Below are positions 56,416-64,000 of a DNA stretch of 64,000 nt, in pieces. This stretch comes from Stentor roeselii (Eukaryota > Ciliophora > Heterotrichea > Heterotrichida > Stentoridae): positions 1 to 64,000 of the forward strand of contig RSEH01000119.1 in assembly GCA_006503475.1 (NCBI GenBank). Direction: 5' to 3'. The notes below the pieces were generated by a model that did no database searches, was not told the DNA's origin, and was given only the letters and a program-made list of their open reading frames with translations. How positions within the stretch are numbered: position 1 is the first letter of the stretch; every line of letters begins with the position of its first letter. Position numbers and translations under genes: made by a program.

Positions 56416-59388
56416 ATGCCCGGGAATTTTCTGTTCCTTTTGCAATTAACTTTAGCATTAAAGCTGTCAACTGACTGTTCATCCACTCAATACTACGACA
56501 CATCCCTAATGTCATGCACGGAGTGCCCAACAAACCAAATTTCCTCAGTTGACCGTTTATCCTGCACCTGTAAGCAAGGTATGTATCGAGACTACACTAA
56601 AGATACCTCAAAATTCACTTGTAAGTCCTGCAACGACCCAAATGTTGCCAGTTCAGACCAATCCACTTGTCTCGAATGTTCAGGGACAGACAAAGGAATC
56701 ACTGACGACGCCTGCATTTGCAAAAAAGAATACTACGTGGCTTATGAATCTTCAACAACTCAAGATGGTTCAGATGTCAAAAGTTTCACATGCACCAAAT
56801 GTTCAGAAGACACTTTCGCAGGGTACTCAACTCATGAATGCTTAGAATGCCCAGACCCGAGCATGGACCGAAACAACAGCTTTTATGAATGCAGTTGTCC
56901 TTCAGGAGACCAGACCTCTCAAGGTGTCTGCGTCGATACCGACTTGTTAAGCCAAGAGATCAGCCTTTACAATACACAAAACTCGAAAATCGTCACTTAT
57001 GAAAAATTGGAAACTGGAAATGGCGTCAGTCAGAAGAATGTGACTGATAGTGATACTTTTAATTATTTTTATCTCAAGGCTCTTACTAATTGCTATGCTT
57101 ATCAAGATGTTCTCGCATGTCAACAACTTGCGAATCTTTGTGTCTTGCAACTTTACAGTGTTAATACCACTGCTTGTGAAGCTTATAGAACAATCGCTGC
57201 TAATCGCAGCTCCAATGGGATCGATGATGATGGCGCTAAGGATAACATGGCCTGGATTTACTATGAAAGGAAACCGAAAGATGTTATTAAAAAGGATCGG
57301 CTTGATATGGAAATCACTTTTGACCCTAATGAGGATACCAAGGTAAATGTCTTGAAATTTCAACTTGCTTCTTTTCATTTAAATGGAACTTTTATTGGAT
57401 TTGAAAGTTTGACTGATCAGTTGATTTTATGTCCTCATTCGTATAAGGTTGGAAAGTACTTTCGCACTTTTGGAACCAATGTGGAAGTGAATTGTAATTT
57501 GGACTTGTCTGTTTTTATTAGCTATTCGGAGACGAGGTTTTATGAGCTTTATATTGTTGATTCGAATGATGTTCTTGTTGATGTTCCTGTTTTGATAAAG
57601 AACTTTAAAGATGAAGAGGGAAACTTTCCTAATAAGGACTCTGATGATAGCAAATGGAGACTGGTCAGACGTTTTTTTATTTATGATAATGTGAGTGGCA
57701 AACAAGGGTCGAACTCTTATCTGAATGGAGAGGATTCTTCTGTACTTCAATATATGAGAGAAGCAACGTTGAAAGTGACTTTGATAAATGACCAAGACCA
57801 GAAGATTTATGTGCCTGTGCTGATCTTGAACTATAGAGCACGAATGACGAGCTATATTGAAGATTCTGACTCCACGGATCATGTGTCTTTCAAGTCGCAG
57901 TACACGATGAACACTTCCAGATTCTGGAGAATCGCTTTAGGCGTTTTCGTGGGCATGAACATTTTAGTGCTAATAATCGCTGCAAGCAGAGTGTACCTCT
58001 GGACCAAAAACAACCCTTCCGCGCATTTCCGGCACTCATACACAAGCAAGTTGTTAGTTCAAGGTATATGGTACCTAGCAGGTACCTGGTCTTTCATAAT
58101 ATTCTGGTATTTGATAGGAATAACAGCATACTGGTTCATATTCTACAAACTCCAGTACCACGTTTACGCCCTGGTGCCCCCTGAGGACACATTTGACTAC
58201 AACTACGTCCCATTCGTGGCAGTCTTCGCGATAGTCTTTATTTTACACTTCTTCTGGGTAGTTTACATCATCTTGAATCAATGCTCTCACGATATCATCT
58301 TCATTGACCGCGAACTTCCCCAAAACTCTTTCAGGCCTGGAGTCGATAAAATAGCAGCCGCTCTGTATAAAGACCAAAGCATGTACAAAGAATACATCAG
58401 CGCTTGGAGGGTCTTGATGGTCGCTAATGAATTCGCTGAACTGCAGTCAAAACGGTATGTTTATATTGAACTTACTTTGTTTTTTTTGCTTTTTTTCTTG
58501 AAAGGTGTCAGCTGGGAAGACCTCGCCAGGGCACAACCTGCTTTTGAAGTTAATACTGTTGGGATTTCTTTGATTCCTATCAATATGGTGCTGAGGTTTT
58601 TTTTAACTTCTTTTTTGTTTATTGTTATTTCTTATGTGCAACTTGTTATTCGAAAACTTATGAGCACTTGGTTCCCCACACCTACTCAGTCTTTTATTGA
58701 CTTGTGTGTGGTTTCGAATATTTCGGTTATTATTTTAGATGATCGTTTGCATGGGTATTATATTCATGGAGTTACACCTTTGCCACGGGCTGATATGGCT
58801 CTTGAAGAACTGCATGATGGACTTAGTGATGAGAATTTAAAAAACGGCCATAAAAAGTCACTCTTAGTTCCTGACGAGGATGACTTATACACTTTCGAAC
58901 TCTACATCCCTTTTGAAATGAGAGTTCAATACGATAAAATCATGCAAGACGCCAACAATGACCAACTTTTCAACAAAAAAAGCGAAAACGTTCTAAAAAT
59001 GGAAAAAACCCGTCTAAAGTTAAACGAGAGATTCAAAGCATTCATAGATCCCCAGATTCGAAATCTCAGATCATTTGTTTTTGACAAGACAAGTCTTCAA
59101 AGAATGTTAAATATGCCTCCAACAGACATGAGTACCTACAAAGGTTCAGCCTTTTTCTACAAAGACCCAGCAATGACTTTCGAAAAAGTCTTATTTTTAG
59201 GTAAAGAGTTCAGCATGTTACTAATGGATTTACTAGTTTTCGACCTTCTAGACATCGCCGTGGGTAACAGTTTAGTATCAGCTCTAACCACTTACCTTTT
59301 CAGCAAGTTAATCGAGTACGTCCGTTTCGAATTAGGCGAGCGTAACATTTCAAACAAAACTCTTGTAGACCGTCGTTTCATTATCTAA
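56416..59388 (+). CDS. TMEM67: meckelin (TMEM67), transition-zone membrane protein, 990 aa
   Basis: Signal peptide, then a cysteine-rich ectodomain (about 20-170; CTECPTNQISS, CKQGMYRD, CSCPSGDQ), a beta-rich extracellular part, and a C-terminal membrane block with several TM helices starting near 510 (FWRIALGVFVGMNILVLIIA). The C-terminus matches meckelin closely (LVFDLLDIAVGNSLVSALTT, then NKTLVDRRFII). Length is nearly that of human meckelin (995). Meckelin belongs to the MKS module of the ciliary transition zone and resembles a Frizzled-like receptor. The frame is intact with no intron. Confidence 0.93.
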   Translation: MPGNFLFLLQLTLALKLSTDCSSTQYYDTSLMSCTECPTNQISSVDRLSCTCKQGMYRDYTKDTSKFTCKSCNDPNVASSDQSTCLECSGTDKGITDDACICKKEYYVAYESSTTQDGSDVKSFTCTKCSEDTFAGYSTHECLECPDPSMDRNNSFYECSCPSGDQTSQGVCVDTDLLSQEISLYNTQNSKIVTYEKLETGNGVSQKNVTDSDTFNYFYLKALTNCYAYQDVLACQQLANLCVLQLYSVNTTACEAYRTIAANRSSNGIDDDGAKDNMAWIYYERKPKDVIKKDRLDMEITFDPNEDTKVNVLKFQLASFHLNGTFIGFESLTDQLILCPHSYKVGKYFRTFGTNVEVNCNLDLSVFISYSETRFYELYIVDSNDVLVDVPVLIKNFKDEEGNFPNKDSDDSKWRLVRRFFIYDNVSGKQGSNSYLNGEDSSVLQYMREATLKVTLINDQDQKIYVPVLILNYRARMTSYIEDSDSTDHVSFKSQYTMNTSRFWRIALGVFVGMNILVLIIAASRVYLWTKNNPSAHFRHSYTSKLLVQGIWYLAGTWSFIIFWYLIGITAYWFIFYKLQYHVYALVPPEDTFDYNYVPFVAVFAIVFILHFFWVVYIILNQCSHDIIFIDRELPQNSFRPGVDKIAAALYKDQSMYKEYISAWRVLMVANEFAELQSKRYVYIELTLFFLLFFLKGVSWEDLARAQPAFEVNTVGISLIPINMVLRFFLTSFLFIVISYVQLVIRKLMSTWFPTPTQSFIDLCVVSNISVIILDDRLHGYYIHGVTPLPRADMALEELHDGLSDENLKNGHKKSLLVPDEDDLYTFELYIPFEMRVQYDKIMQDANNDQLFNKKSENVLKMEKTRLKLNERFKAFIDPQIRNLRSFVFDKTSLQRMLNMPPTDMSTYKGSAFFYKDPAMTFEKVLFLGKEFSMLLMDLLVFDLLDIAVGNSLVSALTTYLFSKLIEYVRFELGERNISNKTLVDRRFII

Positions 59389-59422
59389 GCCCATAGTTCG
59401 TTATTCCTAATAATCATTTCAA

Positions 59423-61771
59423 ATGGACAACTCTCACCTTCTCAATGAAGATCTTTACAAATTCATCCCTCCTCCAATCCCCTTGATTCCGAAGAACAAG
59501 TACATCGACGACTCGCCAGTCACCCATCAGCCCCTGTTGCGAAATTTCCAACAGCCCAGCACTTTCAACGAGGCCCAAGAGCAGGTCGATCAACAAGTCG
59601 GGCAGGAAAGTCCTTTGCCGACTTTTGTTCCTGCGACTCTGACACTTGCGGGTTTCTTGGAAAACAGGTAATCCTTAAAAAGCCCTGTCGTTTATCGCAG
59701 GAATCCGAAGTCAACGTCAATGAAACAAGAACTGCTTAACCTTTCCAAGTTCTTCTCAGTCGAGAAGCCGCCGAGTAATAAAGAAGAAATTTCACCTTTT
59801 TACTGTCCTGGGGAAAATGACTCGACTCTTGTGTTTGAAAGTCGATTTGAATGTGGGAATCTTTGGATGGCTGTGAAGGTTAATGAGGGTGAATATAACC
59901 TGGTGTTGCAGAATGATATTAATACGAAGGGACATACTCAGTGGTTTTACTTCAGGGTGCTTAATACTACTGCTGGAATGAATGTCAAGTTTAATATTAT
60001 TAACCTCAGCAAACCTGGCTCGCTTTATAATCTTGGAATGAAAGTTCTGATATGTTCGGAAAAAACAGCACAGGGATGGCTTCGTGGAGGGGAAAATATT
60101 TCGTACTTTGCGAATGGGATTAAAAAAGGGAGTAAGGGGAAAAGTTACTTTACTATGACTTTTACTTATTGCTTTGGACATTCAGATGATACTGTTTTTT
60201 TTGCTTATTCACATCCGTATACTTTCACTGATCTTATGAAGTACTTGCAAGTTCTGGATGATGATGAGGATAAAAGAGTTTTTGTCAAGAGGAGACTTTT
60301 GACATTGTCTATTGCTGGAAATAGATGTGACTATCTGACCATCACGTCACCTGGGGACCCTGAGCTGATAAAAACTCGTAAGGGAGTTGTTATTTCTGCA
60401 AGGGTTCACCCGGGAGAGACAGTCGGATCCTGGATGATGCAAGGTGTCCTTGAATTCTTAACAAGTACACTACCAGAAGCTGAAGTCCTTCGAGACCACT
60501 TCGTATTCAAAATAATCCCAATGCTAAATCCAGACGGTGTCATAAACGGTAACTACAGGTGCAACTTAGCAGGGGCTGACCTGAACCGTCAGTGGAAAGA
60601 CCCTCAAAAAATGCTGCATCCAACAATTTTCGCTGCGAAAAAACTGATAAAATCCTTCAGCCGTGAACGAGAAGTGCGTCTTATCTGCGACTTACACGGC
60701 CATTCAAGGAGAAAAAACATTTTTATCTACGGCTGCTGCGATCCTGACCAGCCAGAACTAACAAGAGAATTTCCTTACTTATTATCAAAATTCAGTAATT
60801 ACTTCTCTTTCAAGTCATCTTCTTTCAGAATGCAGAAGTCAAAAGAGTCAACTTTGAGAATAACGATTTATAAAGAAACTAAAGTTTTTAACACCTTTAC
60901 ACTTGAGTCCACCTTCTGTGGGTGCGACTTCGGACCCACTGCTGGACTTCATCTGACCACGGAGGACTTGAAGAACATGGGAAGAGAACTTTGCTTTAAC
61001 CTTATCATTGACAATGCAATTTCAATGCCTAGTTCTTTGAAGGTTGATAAGAAGAGTCTTGTTTCGGAACTTAAGGAGAATAAAGATTTGATTATTGATA
61101 ATGAAGCTGAAAGTGACTCAGGAAGTGATTCTGACCCTTCTGAAGATAATTTAGAAGAAGCTGAATTTGCAAAGCTTATCATTCCTCCACCTAAAAGACG
61201 TATAAGCTCTGATGTGAAGACTAAGAAAAAAAACTCTTTGAAAAAAGAAAGGGCAAGTCTTCAAATCCCTTTAAAAAAGTTTCAAACTAAAGAAAGAACC
61301 ACGAAAATCATCCAAAAATGCACAAACTGCGGAGAAATTAAAGAACCTGACCATGTCTGTCTCCGTAAAAACATTTTAAACAGCACCTTAGTAAGTCCGA
61401 ACAAATTTCCAATAATGAAGATCAAGCCTAAAGAGCTGTCTAAAGGAAGGACTACTCTCGGAAGCTTGTCTCAGTCAACTGCAGCTTTTCCCACTTACGT
61501 CAATCATGAAGGGAAAAAAGTGAGGGACCAGGCGACCCAGACAACAGCAACAGTTTCTCCGAAGAAGGAAACAAACGGCATTTATTTTTTAAGTCCGAAT
61601 GACAGCTCGACTATTGTTTCAACCAACTCTTCTTATCGAAAGTCAGACCTGCTTGAAAATTTAGTTGATATTGAAAAGTTGAAGAATATTTTTAAGAATG
61701 ATAAAAATATTCTTCCAAGTATCAACCCTGTTAAAATCGCGAATAACGAAAAATTCACAAAAACGTTTTAG
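59423..61771 (+). CDS. cytosolic carboxypeptidase (M14, CCP1/4-like), 777 aa, one 15-nt intron
   Basis: Exons 59423-59667 and 59683-61771. Without splicing the frame stops at 59671; splicing restores it through SPVVYRRNPKSTSMKQ. The M14 site is complete: RVHPGET (about His324, Glu327), NPDGV, DLNRQW, DLHGHS (third zinc ligand) and catalytic Glu in FTLESTF. The CCP N-domain (NDINTKGHTQWFYFRVLN) precedes it. These enzymes trim polyglutamate from tubulin. The C-terminal 230 residues are charged and contain CTNCGEIKEPDHVC, a CXXC...HXC zinc-knuckle-like motif absent from the CCP gene at 31492. An acidic SGSDSDPSEDNLEEA patch is shared in kind with that paralogue. Confidence 0.92.
59668..59682 (+). 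other. 15-nt spliceosomal intron
   Basis: GTAATCCTTAAAAAG, phase 2, A at position 10. If retained, the donor GTAA makes an in-frame TAA immediately. Removal joins EN-S-PVVYRR and fuses the 81-codon first exon to the carboxypeptidase. Confidence 0.9.
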
Positions 61772-61975
61772 TTGTTTTTAATTCATTTTTGTAGATTTGG
61801 GTAGGGTATTTAAGGATGGGGTTTAAAATTTTGAATTGGGAAGAATGAAAAATTCACAAAATTGGTTTTTTATGGATTTTTGGAGATTTTGAATATTTGA
61901 AATATTTGAATTTTTAAGTATATGAGTGGATTTTACCCTTTTGAACCGCGAATAACGAAAAATTCAAAAAATTTT
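61741..61975 (+). repeat. three imperfect copies of the CCP gene's last codons
   Basis: GAATAACGAAAAATTCACAA at 61741 (inside the CDS end) recurs as GAATGAAAAATTCACAAA at about 61843 and GAATAACGAAAAATTCAAAA at 61950, roughly 105 bp apart. The surrounding DNA is G/T-rich. It looks like an old tandem duplication of the gene's 3' end. Confidence 0.75.
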
Positions 61976-62032
61976 GGAGTTTTTTAGATTCGGCATTTTT
62001 ATGTTGATTAGAATATCTAAACAGTTAAAACT

Positions 62033-63163
62033 TTATTTTGCTTGGGTTTCTTTGTAGTTCTGTTTGCAAACACAGCAGTAGTCATGGGTTTGTAGCCAGT
62101 TTTCTATACAGTGCTGGTGGTACTTATGTGAGCATTCTAGCTCTCGGATTTTATTGCCTTGATGATATCCTTCGAGGCAGATCACGCATAAGTCTTCTTT
62201 ATCTAAGGATTTATGTATTACTTTCAGTTCATTGTCGTTGAAAAACCTTTTTTTAGGGTGAGTTTTCCCAAACCTAAAAAATCTGATTTTAAAAATCCTC
62301 AATAAAATAACAACAATCCAAACAACAACAACAAAAATCGTAAAAGAAACAAGTACCCACATGACAATCAAAGCATTAGTTTTCAACTTCTTCCCCTCAC
62401 TTTCAGAGCAATTAAAATCCAAAGTAACCTTAGAATAAGGCCAAAATCCTAAAACCTTAATCTTTTTAATTTCTATCTCAAATTTGAGAGTTTCATTAGC
62501 GATCTCCTGAAACCCATCATAGAAAATTTCAGTAGGTAAATTCGACTGTTCCTTATTAACGTTTTCATTAACAGTATAAAGGTTAACCCTTTCTTTTCCT
62601 TTCGTAACAACGCACTTATTCACATATTTCGATAGTCTAAAAAAGTGATAAGTCGATGGCTCCAGGTTAAAATTTGAAGAAGTTCCATTCGTCAAGTAAA
62701 AAGTCGGGATTTTACAGTCATGTCCTAAAAAAGAACTGCTGCAAGCACAACGGCCAGAGATACATTTCCCTTTACAGCCTTCCACACAAGACTGAGAAGC
62801 GATTGTGAGGTTCCATCGAATTGGTGAAGAGATCGAAGCAGCTAAAATCTTTAAACTCCAGTCAGACCCTCGAGGAAGGGACAGGTAATGAAGGCCGAGA
62901 TTCAAACTATAAGAAAGAACGTCTTGATAAAGAGAGTCGCAGGTCCAAATAGAGTTTTTTATTTCACATGATGAGGAATTTCCTTTTGAAGCTAGCATTA
63001 AAACTGGCATCATTGGATCTGAGACTTGCTGAAGGAAAATTGAGTAATTTTCTTGTTCTGGGACTTTTAATTCTGAAAAAGTCAAAAATTTTATTGGGAC
63101 TTCTTGTTCGAATGAGAAAAAAAGTGAACTTGCAAGTGATGCTGAGGATAAAAAGAAAAGCAT
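62033..63163 (-). CDS. RING-H2 transmembrane E3 ligase with EGF-like knot, 376 aa
   Basis: Signal peptide (MLFFLSSASLASSLFF), a lumenal or extracellular domain with an EGF-like cysteine cluster near 135-150 (CVEGCKGKCISGRC), a single TM helix (about 263-285, IVMWVLVSFTIFVVVVWIVV) and a cytosolic RING-H2 near the end (CVICLEGY, then CSHKYHQHCIENWL, then CCVCKQ). The cysteine/histidine order is that of Goliath/RNF13-type membrane ligases, which act on endosomal or secretory membranes. Zinc ligands look complete. The substrate is unknown. Confidence 0.88.
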   Translation of the reverse strand: MLFFLSSASLASSLFFSFEQEVPIKFLTFSELKVPEQENYSIFLQQVSDPMMPVLMLASKGNSSSCEIKNSIWTCDSLYQDVLSYSLNLGLHYLSLPRGSDWSLKILAASISSPIRWNLTIASQSCVEGCKGKCISGRCACSSSFLGHDCKIPTFYLTNGTSSNFNLEPSTYHFFRLSKYVNKCVVTKGKERVNLYTVNENVNKEQSNLPTEIFYDGFQEIANETLKFEIEIKKIKVLGFWPYSKVTLDFNCSESEGKKLKTNALIVMWVLVSFTIFVVVVWIVVILLRIFKIRFFRFGKTHPKKRFFNDNELKVIHKSLDKEDLCVICLEGYHQGNKIRELECSHKYHQHCIENWLQTHDYCCVCKQNYKETQAK

Positions 63164-63201
63164 TTAATTGGAATAATTGGAAATTTGAAGAGGATTATTA
63201 A

Positions 63202-63999
63202 CTAGTCGTCTTCAAGCTTTTGCTTTATTTTTTCGATTTCTTCTTCGAGTTGTTGAAGTTTTGAATATTGCTGGTCTTGTAGTTGTTTTATCTTTCTCAG
63301 GTATTTTTCATCTTTTGAGGTCTGAGATGGGGCTAGTTTTGAAAGTTTTATCTCGAAATCTTGCATTTCTTCTTCTGGAATGTCTTCGGAGAAAATGTTG
63401 AAGTCTTCGATTTGAGCTACTAGTTCATCGTCGATCTCTTCTTTATTCAAATTTTGGTTGACTAGATGAAAATACTTGTTTCTTCGAAATGCTCTGAGTG
63501 AAAGGATTCTTAAGTCACTTTTGGCTACTTTTTGAAAAACTTTTTGATTTATTGTGAAAAGTGAACAGTCAGCATCAGTAATATAAGCAAAATCCGATTT
63601 CTCCTTAAACAAAATGCAATTCTCACCAAAATAGCTCCTTGGATACAAACGTAAAAAAGGTTCTTCATCAACAACCAAAAGATTCCCAGTCTTAATCACA
63701 TAAAACAGTTTAGACTTCGAGTCTTTTTTAATAATTTCCACAGCGCGACTTTCAAACCTGGGTTTCATATGAGCAGCGAGTTCATAAATGCAGCTTTCAG
63801 GAATTCCGACCATAAAAGCTCCAAGATATTCAATCCTAGATTTATAAATATAAATATTCATTTCATGTCGTAGTTGAGAAGGAAGTTTCATCATGAACTG
63901 GCTGAAATTTTCAATAGAGCTGTCATCATTTTCCCATTGAAACTTGTAAAACTCTCTGATTTCCTTATAAATATGATCAGGCATCACTTTATCTGGGTA
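63202..63999 (-). CDS. cyclic-nucleotide-binding-type ion channel, C-terminal part (cut by right edge)
   Basis: The frame stays open to the window edge, so the methionine near 63984 is internal. The fragment starts in the C-linker (REFYKFQWEND, LPSQLRHEMNIYIYKSRIEY) and holds a cyclic-nucleotide-binding fold (IIKKDSKSKLFYVIKTGNL, YFGENCILF), as in HCN/CNG/KCNH channels. The phosphate-binding cassette has FGE but no Arg in the RxA position (KSDFAYI), so ligand binding is doubtful, as in KCNH channels. A C-terminal coiled coil (QDQQYSKLQQLEEEIEKIKQ) may drive tetramer assembly. The pore region lies outside the window. Confidence 0.8.
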   Translation of the reverse strand, partial: YPDKVMPDHIYKEIREFYKFQWENDDSSIENFSQFMMKLPSQLRHEMNIYIYKSRIEYLGAFMVGIPESCIYELAAHMKPRFESRAVEIIKKDSKSKLFYVIKTGNLLVVDEEPFLRLYPRSYFGENCILFKEKSDFAYITDADCSLFTINQKVFQKVAKSDLRILSLRAFRRNKYFHLVNQNLNKEEIDDELVAQIEDFNIFSEDIPEEEMQDFEIKLSKLAPSQTSKDEKYLRKIKQLQDQQYSKLQQLEEEIEKIKQKLEDD

Positions 64000-64000
64000 G

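Noticed and set aside
1-64000. Mobile elements, viral remnants, CRISPR arrays or bacterial operons
   Set aside because: No transposase, reverse transcriptase, integrase, capsid or Cas-like product, no terminal repeats, and no bacterial-type ribosome binding pattern was recognised.

Overview
The window reads as macronuclear DNA of a heterotrich ciliate, most likely Stentor or a close relative. Three genes are interrupted by introns of exactly 15 nt (32932-32946, 35699-35713, 59668-59682), each GTAA...AG with an A at position 10. All three stop codons end genes. TGA is a real stop: the CCDC61-like gene ends in TGA and read-through would run into a tRNA gene. This excludes the TGA=Trp code of Blepharisma and the TAA/TAG=Gln code of most other ciliates. 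DNA is AT-rich, gaps between genes are mostly under 60 bp, and many products are ciliary or basal-body proteins. The genus is inferred, not proven.

Bases 1-11,400 are a gene-poor, decaying zone. They hold the 3' end of a WD40 gene (1-632), a short orphan ORF (2528-2830), a broken TPR gene (about 3172-5067), a broken WD40 gene (about 5278-6140), one intact WD40 gene (6740-8737, minus) and a decayed frame of unknown family (10197-10620, minus). The three WD40 loci look like one local family. A 160-nt tract with no G on the + strand (11438-11597) lies at the boundary with the gene-dense part.

Bases 11.6-42.3 kb are packed with genes: a kinesin, a UBXN11-like SEP/UBX protein, a LITAF-type protein, a multi-TM protein, a 1508-aa protein with an HU-like (CCDC81-type) N-terminus and EF-hands, a closely spaced four-gene minus-strand series (TBC RabGAP, Beclin-like N-terminus/coiled coil, ankyrin, secreted), a thiolase homologue lacking its catalytic residues, an importin-7/8-like receptor, an SFT2-like protein, a cytosolic carboxypeptidase, an aquaporin, nicalin, a small HECT ligase, a TPR/IQ protein, dipeptidyl peptidase III, tRNA-Leu(UAA) and a CCDC61 homologue.

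Bases 43.2-64 kb hold a 1327-aa PAS/multi-TM protein, a 4-TM protein, a MORN protein, a coiled-coil protein with a C1q-like tail, a sulfide:quinone oxidoreductase homologue without its redox cysteines, three small orphan genes, meckelin (TMEM67), a second cytosolic carboxypeptidase, a RING-H2 membrane E3 ligase and, cut by the right edge, the C-terminus of a cyclic-nucleotide-gated-type channel. The SQR-like gene sits between decayed copies of two neighbouring genes, in the order and orientation expected of an old direct duplication.

The gene set points to building and modifying cilia: transition zone (meckelin), basal body (CCDC61), tubulin deglutamylation (two M14 enzymes), a motor (kinesin), and calcium sensing (EF-hands). 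ER and membrane traffic is also represented (nicalin, SFT2, TBC, UBXN11, importin). No mobile element, CRISPR array or viral element was recognised. The observations most worth checking are the two well-preserved pseudoenzymes, the nested duplication around one of them, the 7-36 nt spacing of same-strand genes, and the strand-asymmetric tracts beside some genes.
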